DNA from: Puccinia triticina
Lineage: Eukaryota; Basidiomycota; Pucciniomycetes; Pucciniales; Pucciniaceae
Direction of reading: 5' to 3'
Length of the DNA stretch: 64,000 nucleotides
Assembly: GCF_026914185.1 (NCBI RefSeq)
Contig: NC_070569.1
Coordinates: 1,550,001-1,614,000 of the forward strand
Shown: positions 25,464 to 36,630 of the stretch, piece after piece
Numbering within the stretch: position 1 is the stretch's first letter
Layout: each line of letters begins with the position of its first letter
Notes under the pieces: model-generated
Told to the model about the DNA's origin: nothing
What the model saw: only the letters and a program-made list of their open reading frames with translations
The model's database searches: none
Position numbers and translations under genes: made by a program

Positions 25464-27254
25464 GGGGGTATCAAATATGACCAAATCCACCATTATGTAA
25501 TTGACTGGTTTGAAAAAATCCACCATTTTTAAAACATGCTGGTCCTTCTTCTACCCCATTTTGGGATCTAATGGTGAACAATTTAATTTTTGGCTAATTG
25601 ACTGGTTTCTAATTGTGGATTTCTCATAGGGTCAGCCTAAATGCACTCCATAAATTTACTTCATGCACTCCAAAAGTGAGTTCATGGAGCATGCACTCCA
25701 AGAAAGTTGGAGTGTGGGCCCCAGCAAGCCAAAGAAATTGGAGTAAGCCACCATGCACTCCATTTGCCACCAAATTTAATGAGTGTCCCAATAGTTCACT
25801 CCATACAATTGGAGTGCATGGACCCAGCACTCCCTTTCTGATATTTTACTCCCTGAAAAAGGAGTGCCCCCTGCACACTCCAGCATCCAGTGGAGTACAC
25901 TTGATGCCAGCCATCAAGTGTGTATGTACACACCCCAATCAATGACCAACCATCCATTGGAACACACCCCTCCGCTTGACCAGTCATCTCATCATGTGAG
26001 GTACACACCTCACTCTATGGTTAGTCGTGGAGTGGGATGTGCACTCCTAGAGTGACCATACTGCTCAATGGCTGGCCATTGACAGACACATTCCACTCAA
26101 TGGCCGGTCATCGGGCAGAGCACACGCTTGATGACCAGTCATTAAGTGGGATGTGTACCCCAATGACCGGTCATCAAGCGGAGTACACACCTTGTTTGCT
26201 GACCAACCATTGAGTGTGATGTTCACACTCAATGGCCGGTCATTGAGCGAGATGTGTATTCCGCTCAATTGCCGGTCATTGAGCCGAGAACACACCTCAC
26301 TCTCACCTACCTCACTTGATGATCGCCAATCAAGTGCACATCACACTTGCCGGTCAACCAGCGGGGTGTGCTCCGCTCAATGACCGGTCAACCAGCGGGA
26401 TGTGTACCCCACTCGATGGCCGGTCATTGAGCGGAGCACACACCCCGCTGGTTGACCGGTCATTGACTGGGATGGTTTGACCGGTCATTGAGTGGGATGT
26501 GCACTCAATGAACGGCCATCGAGAGGAGTACACGCCTCGCTCAATGACCGGCCATTGAGTGGGGTACACATCCCGCTGGTTGACCGGTCATCGGATTTGA
26601 GTGGGATGTGCACTTGATGGCCGGTCATCAAGCGAGGCGTGCACTCCGCTCAATGGCCGGTCATCGAGTGGGGTAAACATCCCGCTGGTTGACCAATCAT
26701 CAAGTGGGATGTGCACTCAATGGCCGGTCATCAAGCGGAGCACACACCCCACTGGTTGACCGGTCATCAAGGGATGTGTACCCCACCCGATGACCGGTCA
26801 ACCAGCAGGATGTGTCCTCCGCTTGATGACCGTTCATCTTGATGACTGGTCATCAGGTGGGGTCTGTACTCCTCTTGATGGCCAGTCTGGGGCCGGGTGG
26901 GCACTCCACAAAAGAGTGGAATGGAGTGTACTCCAATGCACTCCAGTTGAAATTGTGCCAACTGGAGTGCATAGCCAAAACCTTTTGCTCAAAAAGTGAG
27001 TGCTTGAGTGTATACTCCATTTTTTTTGGAGTGTATCTAGCTGCACTCCCTTATTTTGGTAAGTTTTGGCTTACCCTGGCCTGTACTCCAACATAAATGG
27101 AGTGCCCATATGGAGACTCCATGAATTTGGAGTGCAAAATCACAGCACTCCAATATTTTTGGAGTACCCATTCCCCAAAGCCAAAAATGTGGAGTGCATG
27201 AAGTAAATTTTTGGAGTGCATTTAGGCTGACCCTTTCTCATATTTGATACCCCC
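25464..27254. mobile_element. Second copy of the 177-bp MITE, interrupted
   Basis: The sequences 25464-25628 and 27234-27254 together match the MITE at 24775-24951 in reverse orientation. The 1605 bases between them are the Mutator-like element at 25629-27233. The left flank is TA and the right flank TG, so the duplication is probably eroded. Confidence 0.65.
25629..27233. mobile_element. Mutator-like foldback element, 1605 bp, 9-bp TSD, GACCGGTC hairpin core
   Basis: The long terminal inverted repeats start GGGTCAGCCTAAATGCACTC and continue for about 45 bases. TTTCTCATA at 25620-25628 and 27234-27242 is a perfect 9-bp duplication. The uninterrupted MITE copy at 24775-24951 shows the empty site. 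Both outer arms consist of CACTCC / GGAGTG palindromes. The core (about 25960-26880) is a series of TGACCGGTCA-type hairpins with CACTCAATG / CATTGAGTG spacers. Its first bases match those of the element at 20418, so both belong to one family. Confidence 0.8.
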
Positions 27255-27256
27255 TG

Positions 27257-28470
27257 ATGACTGGTCAGACAGGTCATCAAGACGGTTATTGCCACTGTTG
27301 CACATTTGATTTGACAAATGTCTATCTTTTTTTTTTTTTCTTTCAGCAGCACCTTCTGTCACTTGTAGTGAAAAGTTGGTCTCCAAAATCCTCCAAGACT
27401 CCTCCCAAGTCATTCACCCGAGATATCCACTTGGGTAACCCCCCCCCCCCCCCCAAAAAAAAAAAAACCCCCCGCACTCCAACCGACCGGGTTGGATAGT
27501 TGGGTATACCCAATTGGCCATGAGTTGGGGCCCAGCCTAGGCCTGAAATCAAGTGATGTTGAGTCAATAGAATTCCTGTTTGCAACAAGTTTCCCTCTGC
27601 ATTCAAAGTAAATCAATTTAATGCAAATTTCCCAGAATCTTTATTATTGTTCAAACCAAAGAGATAAAATTATAGAACACAGTAGGGCTAACTTAGCTAA
27701 GTCCCTCCCCTTGGGGAGCAAAGCAGCCTCCAAAGGAGGGAATTATGTGCTATGTCAACCTTGCAGCCAGAGAGAATGTTAAATTTTGGTGGGCATTTAT
27801 TTCATAATCAACATAGCACATGGGCCTCTGGACCAAATTCCTTCTAGTTTTCATTTCTGGGACCACCCAAGCTTTCCCCATCTATGTACTATTTCCATCT
27901 AACCCCTTTCCTTTTCCTTGATCTGCAATACCCTTTGTAATGTCATTAGTTTTGGATCCTGTATATAAATCCCTCCTTTGTGAAGAACTTCAAAGATCTA
28001 AGATTTCTTCTAATTATACTCATGTAGCTCTTATATATACATTTTAGTTTAATTAGAATAAAGGAAGAAAATAAGGGAATTGATAATGCAATTTACCTAA
28101 GAGCAGGTACTAGGCCGCTCTCTACTTGAGATTGAGAATTGGTTGGATTTAGATGAAACTAGGGAAATTGTGGCTGCGCCACATGAAATGAGTCTCAGCT
28201 TTCGAGATTTGCCAAGAGAGATCCATCAAAAAATGTCCAATGGCAAAAACAACAGAACAATTGAACCAGCACCCAAAAAGGAAGTTGTCACCTGTGAAAT
28301 CTGTTCAGCACGGTGAAAACTGAACATGCAGGCAGCAGCACCCTATAACTGATATTCTGAAAACTGTAGATTACTCCAAGTTCCTTCTCAATCAAATCAC
28401 AATCACTCACTTGATTACGCAAACAGATAAGGATACAATGGAATAAGATCCAGCATAATTGTCAACTAAT
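27257..28470. other. No supported gene
   Basis: The section 27500-27605 is a diverged inverted relative of the sequence at 19308-19372 (GGCCTGAAATCAAGTGATG), probably an element end. The rest is AT-rich with no credible ORF. Confidence 0.4.
27437..27471. repeat. Poly-C then poly-A run
   Basis: About 17 C are followed by about 13 A and a short C run. The exact length is likely to be unreliable in the assembly. Confidence 0.7.
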
Positions 28471-28473
28471 TAA

Positions 28474-28635
28474 GGCCCTGTTTGGACGCACCGTTATATA
28501 TGTCATAAACAGGGCAAATTTATGATGCGCGTCCCAAAGTTTGCCTCCTGTTGCCACTAAAATTTTGGAACCCCCGGGGTTGCGCATCATAAATTCACCC
28601 ACTTATGAAGGTATAACGCTGCGTCCAAACAGGGC
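28474..28635. mobile_element. Tourist-like MITE, about 162 bp
   Basis: The ends are GGCCCTGTTTGGACGC and the inverse GCGTCCAAACAGGGC, preceded by TAA. They resemble the ends of the 1406-bp element at 22895-24300, so a single Harbinger-type transposase could have moved both. The right duplication is not recognisable. Confidence 0.6.
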
Positions 28636-28673
28636 GGAACAGCACAATTCCATGAAAAAAGGAGCTATGTATG

Positions 28674-29115
28674 GTAATATTAATTTTCTAAGAGTGAATA
28701 CTGCAAGATGCACAACATATGGCTGCACATGAGCAAAGACAGGCCTTGGGAAAAATACTCTGACAGTCCCTCAGGATTGACCTTGATCCTTGTTGCCAGT
28801 CACAGCAAAAGCCCTTATGATTGGAATTTGGATACAGGAATGGGATAAAGCAAAGCCAAATTTGAGATTAGGTTCTTGGATGACTTCTAACCAGGGAAAT
28901 GCCCCAATCCCTGCCGCTGTGGGACCTTTTAAAATCTGAAGATTGAGGACCTGTGGCTGGATATCTTGGATGAGGAGTTTTGTCCCATTGGCAAGGCGGT
29001 TGGCTAAGCCAAGATTTTGATTGAACACTACAAGCATATTAAAATCTTCAATGAGAGGCAATTTTCAGGAAATTTTGGAACTTCCATTTTGTTCAGGACC
29101 TCTTGCAGAACTGCT
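28674..29115 (-). pseudogene. Helitron Pif1-like helicase fragment, C-terminal part
   Basis: On the minus strand the reading contains the late motifs of Helitron Rep/helicase proteins: MLVVFNQNLGLANRLANGTK (the 'LRNLDPSNGLCNGTR' region of the family), LNLQILKGP, then IPIIRAFAVTGNKDQGQS (family: AFAMTINKSQGQS). After an in-frame TGA, the continuation VFFPRPVFAHVQPYV still matches the family's LPRPVFAHGQLYVALSR. It is a degenerate 3' fragment; no Rep domain or Helitron terminus was found nearby. Such helicases normally drive rolling-circle transposition. Confidence 0.7.
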
Positions 29116-31066
29116 TGCTAACTGCCCCAGGGCCATGGCTTGCAGCATCATTCCGATCTAAATCAATGAATTTGCTATAACACCATAGAGACTATGTGTC
29201 AATTGAACAAAGAAGAAATAAACTTCCCCATGTAGATCAAAAGAGCCTGAAAGGCTTACTCTGCTGCCAAAAGTTTTGGCGCAACATCCTGTCAAAAGGG
29301 AGGATCAGAGTGAGAGTATGTGGGAATGGTTGTAAGGGTCCGGTGGACCCTCACTGGAGACAACGAGGAAAGCAGCCAAGTGGGACAAGGCCGGAGCCTT
29401 TTGGAGCTTCTAGTTCCAAACGGTGGGGGCTTTGGATTTCAGAAGGGCTAGCCGGGAGAGAGGGAAGCTCTCTCGTAAGTACAACTAGACAGAATGAGAG
29501 AAAGTGGAAAGGAGCTTACCTAGCCAGGAGAGAGGGAAGCTCTCTGCCGGACTAAGGAAGCAGAGGGTGAAGACTAAGTACAAGGGAGAACTAGGCTTAT
29601 GTAATCTGGTGACATGTCTGTGTAAGCCTATGAGGAGCAGGGCTTACAATGGTTACAATGGATCCCACAGAGCTTATCCTGCCTCTTGCCCCCGCCATGA
29701 TCTTGAGAACGTTCCTCAGCTCAAGCCATCACGTGTTGCGGACCCTGCGGTTGGCAAAGTCGGTGTTGGTGACCATTTTGGGGAGATTGGCAATCATCAA
29801 GCCCCACATCTGCTCGCTGTCCTGCCTTGACCCGCTCCACCGTTGGCACCGACGTGTTCCGCTCCATCACCAGCGCAGGGCAGAAGGGCTCGAGTTTTGT
29901 TGATTGGCGCCGCGGCGACGGGATCGCGCCCTGCAGCGTGTGCCCCAGACCCTGCCGCGCTTAGAACAGCCCGTGGATCTCCTTGTTCAGGTCACAAAAT
30001 TGTTTGCGTATGTCATCAACACCTTGTCTGACCGGATCAGAAGCTAGACCGGGGTCCCTTCCGGTCCGCGAGTCTCATGATTGGATGAGCTCGTCCCGAT
30101 ACAAAAGATTCATCAGGGATGGCTGGACTTGGAGGAGTCCAATCGCGGATGAGGGAATCTAATATACATACAAGGTAGGATGAACAGGATCCGAACACAA
30201 GGGTGACCACGAAAGGTTATACATAAGGGTGGGGCCAAGAGCGGCGAACAGGAAAGCTAGAATATGCTGCCGAGAGCGGCAAATAAAGAGAAAAAGATAC
30301 CGAGAGCGGTCGGAAACGGCTGAGCCTGTTACCTTAAGTAGCAGAGGATTGGAAGACTTCCATCTGCGGAAGCAGAGTCTTCACAACAGTGGACCGGGCA
30401 ATGGTCATCAAACAGGTATAAAAAGAGGGCATGTTTGCCTCGGATTTCTAGCATCGTGCCCCCACCCAGCTCCAGAACTTCAGGCTCACATTGGTACTTG
30501 GGAAGGGGAAAATGCTGGCCAAAAACAACAGGAAATTGTTGATTCTCTGTTAGAGATTAGCCAAACCGTATTGGATCCTGTGATCACTACAATTGGATCT
30601 ATTTTGATGATGCCCATTTGTCATCTCATTGGTCTCTCTTGGGTGTTGAAGAGTTCTTTTGATCCTTAATCTACCTACTTGTTTGAGCTAAGTGAATCTT
30701 CACTTTCCTTAGGCGAAATGACAGAGTGACAATGCAACATTATCTGAACCAGAGTGATTTTGCATCAGTGGTTGTCTTTTGTTATTGCTTTTAGGGATTT
30801 AAACTCAAATCACTATCCGGTGTTTCCTCCTGCTCTTCGAGCGGTACCAGTCTGTTTGGTATGGTTGCCTTGGACAATTTTGTCTAAGAACAACATGATA
30901 GGGTGTTAGCTCCTATCTGATCAGCTTTACTTGAGATCTCTGCAGCCGCTTACCTTTGGTTCTAGCTGAGATTCTCTCAATGAGTGATCTTGAGCCAGAA
31001 TTCTCCTGAGGTTTAAACTTGCTGCTCACGTGCGTTGGATCTGCCCATGTCGACAAGATGAATTCA
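29116..31066. other. Probable retroelement remnant, no supported gene
   Basis: The sequence has features that could come from an old LTR element. These are a direct duplication of GGAGAGAGGGAAGCTCTC (29454 and 29526), a short ORF at 29649-29903, GAGAGCGG repeats at 30238-30312 and a TATAAAAAGAGGG box at 30417. No reverse transcriptase, integrase or paired LTRs are visible, so I do not name a family. Confidence 0.3.
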
Positions 31067-31073
31067 GTTTCAC

Positions 31074-31500
31074 CAAGGGTGAAAGCGCTGCGCTTCAAAA
31101 AGCGCAGCGCAGCGTGAAGCGCAGCGGTTTTGGTGGCCGCTGCGCTGCGCTGAAAGTAGTGGCCCCGCCCGCTGCGCTACCGCTTTTTGGGTCTGGCAAG
31201 AAGCGGGGACCCGCTACTTTCAGCGGTAGCGCAGCGGAACCATCGCTGCGCTACCGCTTTTTGAGCTGGCCGCGTAGCGCTGCCCCGCTGCCAGCCAAAA
31301 AAGCGCAGCGCAGCGCAGAGCGCAGCTGTTTTGGTGGCCGCTGCGCGGCGCTGAAAGGAGCGGCCCCGCCCGCTGCGCTACCGCTTTTTGCGTCGGGGAA
31401 AAAGCAGGCCCCCGCTTTTTGGGCTGACCGCGCAGCGGTTCCCCGCTGCGCTGCGCTAAAAGACCGCTTTTTTGTAGCGCAGCGCAGCGTTTCAGCCTTG
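31074..31500. mobile_element. Foldback element with 7-bp TSD, copy 2 (427 bp)
   Basis: The ends are CAAGGGTGAAAGCGCTGCGC and the inverse (GCGCAGCGTTTCAGCCTTG). The flanks are the perfect 7-bp repeat GTTTCAC (31067-31073 and 31501-31507). The body is composed of GCGCTGCGC / AGCGCAGCG words with GCTTTTT spacers and is strongly self-complementary. The long ORFs on both strands are repeat artefacts. Confidence 0.8.
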
Positions 31501-31507
31501 GTTTCAC

Positions 31508-33620
31508 AACCCCGCGGCGCTGGTTTGGACTGCAGAAGTGGTTTGCTTTGCTTACCAGTTTCCACAGCTGAAATAGCTCCCAATGTCTTCCTCAATTTCT
31601 GAGTTCAACACCTTTCACATAAGCTGGAATTCTCACACTTTTGAGGGTCTCTGCGGGACAGCGTCCCCCCTCCACAAGGAGAGGGACTTAGTTCAATTAG
31701 ACAGTAGGGCATGTGACAGAAATGAAAAAAATGGTCAATGACCAGGAAGGAATTGTTATCAAGAGGACTCAGCACTCTCAATGACCGGGACGGACCGGTC
31801 ATGGAGAGTGCTGAGTCCTCTTGATGACCTGGACTGTACCAGAAATCAAGAAGAATCAACCCTCTTGATGGGTGGCACAGATTGTTCATTGAGAGGAATC
31901 AACCCTCTCAATGAGACCGTTCTGTGAATCTTTGAGAGGACTTAACCCTCTCAATGGTGGTACAGCGCGGTCCTGTACCGGCCCTTGAGAGGGTTGGGTC
32001 CTCTTGATGACATATCTGTGCCGGCCATCAAGAGGGTTGATTCCTCTCAATAACCAGTACAGTCCAGGTCATCAAGAGGACTCAGCACTCTCCATGACCG
32101 GTTGTTCCCGCTCATCAAGAGTGCTGAGTGCTGAGGCCTCTTGATAGCGGGTGTTAAAATAAAAGTGTGTTGTCTGATAAGAAGTGGTACTCCACCTCCT
32201 TTCTAGATAACTCTGTGTTTGTATGGTTACTGGCGCTGGGTTTCCGCAATGTACAACCCTCTTCAGTGCTCCACAATGAGCCTAACATGATTCATCCAGT
32301 CTATGTAAAGTTCAGCCGCTCCGCTTGCACACCGTAAACTCCGCAAGTAAGTAAGAATTTGGGTGATAAAAACTCTCTGTAGTATAGCAATACACAAAAG
32401 CTCCGTAATAATAGCAGTCACTACAATGATCCAAGATAATTGGGTATGTAGAATAATCAATGAAGAGGTGGGAGAAAAGACCCCCAAAAATTCCCTATTC
32501 CTCCACTCCCTCAGGCTTCACCCACATAATTCTGCTCCCAGCCAATGTTGCCCGTGTCCTTCCTTTCCTGCACTTGCCAAACTCTGCATGCATCACTTCA
32601 CTCCTAGTACCTTTCCAACACCTGTTCTCCTGCACCCTCTGACTAGCCTCTGAACCCAGTCTCTACCTGGCGCTTCTGCCCCAATTTCATCCGCTTCCAC
32701 TGCCCCAGTTCACCTGGTGCCGGTCCGCACTATTCAGTCCGTCCAGGAGTCCCGCCAAAATCCTACTCCGACTGTTCCACTAAGTCCGCGCGTCTGGAGT
32801 GTGGCTCAAACCCCAGTTCCCTTGTCCCTGGTCCCGCAGCTTGCGCGTTTGCCAAATTTCCATGTGCTTTTGTAGCTGTACTTTCAAGGTTTTCCCTCAG
32901 CCTACATATGAGATGCATAAGCATGCATGCTTATTGTTTTGTTTGGATATGTAGACTGAGCATTTGCTCAGCCGCCCCACTGCATTTCTGCATGTGCTGT
33001 GGTGAGCGGACATTCTACGCTGCTTGCCTATATAAATCACCGGTACATCCTGGTCATCAAGAGTGTGAGTCCTCTCAATGACTGGGACGTACCAATCATT
33101 GAGAGGGTTTTATCCTCTTGGTGACTGTTCTATACCAATAATCAAGAGTGGTGAGTCCCCTCAATGACCAGTCTGTACCGGCCATTGGGAGGGTCCTGTG
33201 TGTATGATAATGTATGTACTTCCTCAATGGCTGGCGCAGACCGGCCATTGAGGGGAGTGATTGAAGTACTGGGCGGTTCACTCCAAGCCAACCTGGAGTG
33301 CAGGCCTGTGCACTCCAAAAAAGACAATGTTTTGGAGTAAACTAGTGTTCACTCCAATAAAGTTGGGGTGAGCACTAATTCACTCCATTTTTGGCGTGCA
33401 TCTGGGAATTTTTTGGTGTGCCTAAAGCCTGACCCACACAAAAACCGCCGACGCGCAACTCCAGCCATAGTAAATTCAATCCCCCCCCCAACGCTCAACG
33501 ATTTCTCAGCGCTCCTTTTCAGCCAATCACCCCGGAGGGCATACACAGCCTATTCTTTTCTTTCTCATTCCCCTCCACCAACTGCCTACCGTCTGACAGG
33601 GTAGGAGTTCCTCAGCGTGA
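31508..33620. other. Palindrome-rich repeats, no supported gene
   Basis: Hairpins of the AAGAGGACTCAGCACTCTC / ATGACCGG..CCGGTCAT type occur at 31730-32150 and 33040-33260, the same vocabulary as in the elements at 22895 and 25629. The section 33280-33440 carries CACTCC palindromes and ends in a GGTGTGCCTAAAGCCTGACCC arm, a solo terminus of the Mutator-like family. ORFs here lack motifs. Confidence 0.45.
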
Positions 33621-33622
33621 AC

Positions 33623-33740
33623 CTTAATTCCAGGTCCCCAAATGACTGTACTTTCTTATGGGTGTTTACAGCATACAAGGAGGCTTCAACAGTGCGCAAA
33701 GATTTTTCCGCAGTGCGCAAAGTAAGTCCGTAAATAAATA
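33623..33740. repeat. Direct repeat, copy A
   Basis: It contains CAGGTCCCCAAATGACTGTA and GCATACAAGGAGGCTTCAA and ends with CAGTGCGCAAAGTAAGTCCG. Copy B at 35490-35687 has the same three blocks in the same order with a longer middle. Confidence 0.65.
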
Positions 33741-33742
33741 TA

Positions 33743-34588
33743 GGGGCAGGCTAAATCCACACCAAAAAATTACTTCATCCACTCCAAAAATGGAGTGAAC
33801 AGTAGTCCACTCCAACTTTCATTGGAGTGAACCATAGTCTACTCCAAATTTTGTTGGAGTGAACAAAATTACACTCCAAAAAAGCCTGTTTTTCGGAGTG
33901 TACCCTTGATGCACTCCAAAAATTTTGGAGTGAACCCAATTCTACTCCAAAAATATTTTTTCAAGGGAGATTTTTTCATTTTTTTTTTTTTTGGAGTGCA
34001 CAGATGTTTACTCCAAATTTATTGGAGTGGATTAAGGCTTCTCAAATTTAAAAAAAATGCAATTTGGAATCTGTATAATGTAACTTTGAAAAATGTATAT
34101 TCCAAGTTCTTGGGATGGAGTACCAGGAAAACTTTATAGCAGTAGTATGCAGGTTACATGAATCAACCTAATTGAATCCCCCCTAATTTATTTCTGGTGA
34201 AGGTTTTAGTCGTTGTAGAAACTGAAAGAATTGTACATACATCATTTTAGATGTATTTTAAATACACATATGATGCTGACATAAGGTTTTGTTCCTCTTT
34301 GAGAACCCTGAATTCTTTCACTAGAATATTGTGGAAAACCACTCCAATAAATTTGGAGTGAACGTCTGTGCACTCCAAAAAAATGAATCATTTTACTTTG
34401 GAAAAAATATTTTTGGAGTGGAATTGGGTTCACTCCAAAATTTTTGGAGTGCATCATGGGTACACTCCAAAAAACAGGCTTTTTTGGAGTGTAATTTTGT
34501 TCACTCCAATGAAAGTTGGAGTGGACTACTGTTCACTCCATTTTTGGGGTGGATGAAGTAATATTTTGGTGTGGATTTAGCCTGCCCC
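33743..34588. mobile_element. Foldback element, 846 bp, GGAGTG/CACTCC palindromes
   Basis: The termini are GGGGCAGGCTAAATCCACAC and the inverse. The arms (about 33743-34030 and 34330-34588) mirror each other through a chain of CACTCCAAAAATTTTTGGAGTG-like palindromes. The TIR is related to GGGTCARNCTAAATGCAC of the 9-bp-TSD elements. No target duplication is obvious at its edges. Confidence 0.6.
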
Positions 34589-35232
34589 TTTTGTGTTGAG
34601 AAAAGAGCCGGGGATACTGCCGGTGGGAGTGTGATCTAAACCAGAAGATGGGGAAGATCGGCGTTTTCGGGGTAATGAACTTAAGAGACGTGATATTTCT
34701 GAGACTACGGGCGGAAGACGCCAAGAACCAACAAACTTTGAATTCTGATGGAAGACTGAAAAATATAGTTCAGAGTAGGTCCATGCCGCTCCAAAGCCGG
34801 AGTTCGAACTGAACTCAAACCCTGGAGCTTGTGACATCTAACAGACAGCTCATCACAACCTAGCGCGCACGCGCGCTACAACAAACAGAACAGCAGAAAC
34901 AAAACAAAACAAAATGAGACAAGACAAAAACCAACCCTCCTCATCCAAAAACCTAACCAAGACGCGCATATAAGAAAAGAAAATAACAGACATGATGAAA
35001 TAGAAACTGACAGGAAAACAGAACCATGAAGACAGACACAAAGAAAAGAAAGGAAAAGGAAACCTGAAATGCCTTGAGGAAGCGCGCCACGCCGCGCCAT
35101 TGAAACTGAGAAAGCCTGGAAGTTTGAGAGCTTGAGGCCTTGATGTCTTGAACCTTGACGTCCTCTGGCGCGCGCCATGCGCGCAAATCTTGATCCACAC
35201 GCGTGTACCAGTTTGTCCACCACAACACATCC

Positions 35233-35487
35233 CAAAAATTCCAAATAATTTATTGAATCATGATAAATATATATTCAAGTATTTCAGGACATTTTGGCCA
35301 CTTTGTGAAAGAACATGGCTTTGAAAATTCAGGAAATTTTGCATGAAATCTGTCAAAGTGCGCCAGTATGTGTTTCTATCTCCTAATTTTTCAAATCCTT
35401 ATTCTTGCACAAAGTGGCCAAAAAATACTGAAATACTTGAATACATAATGATCATGCTTCAATGAATTATTTGGAATTTTTGCCATG
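35233..35487. repeat. MITE-like inverted repeat with about 75-bp arms
   Basis: The left arm (CAAAAATTCCAAATAATTTA ... GGCCACTTTGTG) and right arm (CACAAAGTGGCC ... AAATTATTTGGAATTTTTG) are inverted copies around a short spacer. I could not define a target duplication. Confidence 0.65.
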
Positions 35488-35489
35488 CG

Positions 35490-35687
35490 GTAGCCTTAAG
35501 TTCAGGTCCCCAAATGACTGTACTTTCTTTGTTTCTTGATGGATGTTTTCAGCATACAAGGAGGCTTCAAAAAACTCCTAAACAATGCACAGAAGAAAAA
35601 CAAAAGACTTCCTATCGATTTGTCAAAAAAAAATCTTGAAAATGTTAATTACTTCACCCACAGTGCGCAAAGTAAGTCCGTTTATTT
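35490..35687. repeat. Direct repeat, copy B
   Basis: It matches copy A (33623-33740). Insertions at 33743-34588 and 35233-35487 lie between the two copies. Copy B has an extra segment before the shared CAGTGCGCAAAGTAAGTCCG end. Confidence 0.6.
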
Positions 35688-35695
35688 ATTATTCT

Positions 35696-36630
35696 TTTCC
35701 CAATAAATGGGAGTTGTCCGCCCAAAAAACCCTTTGCAGAGGGCCTCTTTGGGAGTCGTCCGCGCGCGGGCACCACAACCCCCCTATATTATGCAGCATG
35801 TAACCCGGGCACCGCAACACCCATATAACATTGTTAAGTGACATGTAACCCGGGCACTGCAACCCCCATATAACATTTTTATGCAACATGTAAACCCTGT
35901 ACAACATATTTCCGCAACAGATAAACGCCATGTAGATATTTCAGCAACAAGTAACCCCATGAAAAATTTACACCAAGTAACCCATGCATCAAGCTTGTGC
36001 AACATGTAACATGTTCCTGTAGCACACAATCCCCATTTAACATGTTGCTGCAACACACAACCCCCATGTAAGATTTTCCCACAACATGTAACCCCCAAGT
36101 ACCCCACATGAATGTCCCACACCATGTAACCCCCATGCAAGAATTTTACAAACAGTGTAAACCAGGTACAACATGTAAAATGTACACACCACCCATGGCA
36201 TGCACAAACACCATGTAAACTGTAAGCAAAATTCACACACACCACATGACACATGTAGACCCATGTACACATGCACTATTAAACATGGCTTGACACATGG
36301 GTTACTTGGTGTAAAATTTAGATGGGGTTACTTGTTGCTGAAATATCTACATGGTGTTTATCTGTTGCAAAAATATGTTGTACTGGGGTTACATGTTGTG
36401 TAACAATGCTATATGGGGGCTGCAGTGCCCAGGTTACATGTCACATAACAATGTTATATTGGGTTTGCGGCGCCCGGGTTACATGTCACCTAAAAATGTT
36501 ATGTATATGGGGGTTGCGGTCCCTGGGTTACAGCTGCGTAATATAGGGGGGTTGCGGCACCTGCATGCAGATGACTCCCAAAGAGGCCCTCTGCAAAGGG
36601 CTTTTTAGGCGGACAACTCCCATTCCTGTG
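35696..36630. mobile_element. Large foldback element, about 0.93 kb with roughly 300-bp arms
   Basis: The outer ends GGGAGTTGTCCGCC and GGCGGACAACTCCC are inverted. Behind them come the inverted blocks CCCTTTGCAGAGGGCCTCTTT and a run of GTTACATG / CATGTAAC words. The arms cover about 35696-35990 and 36298-36630, around a spacer of CAACATGTAACCCC repeats. Both arms give similar translations, which shows that the ORFs are repeat products. No transposase was found. Confidence 0.65.

Noticed and set aside
31030..31602. 190-codon ORF and two opposing ORFs
   Set aside because: They run across the AGCG-rich 427-bp element; all three arise from the same repeat.
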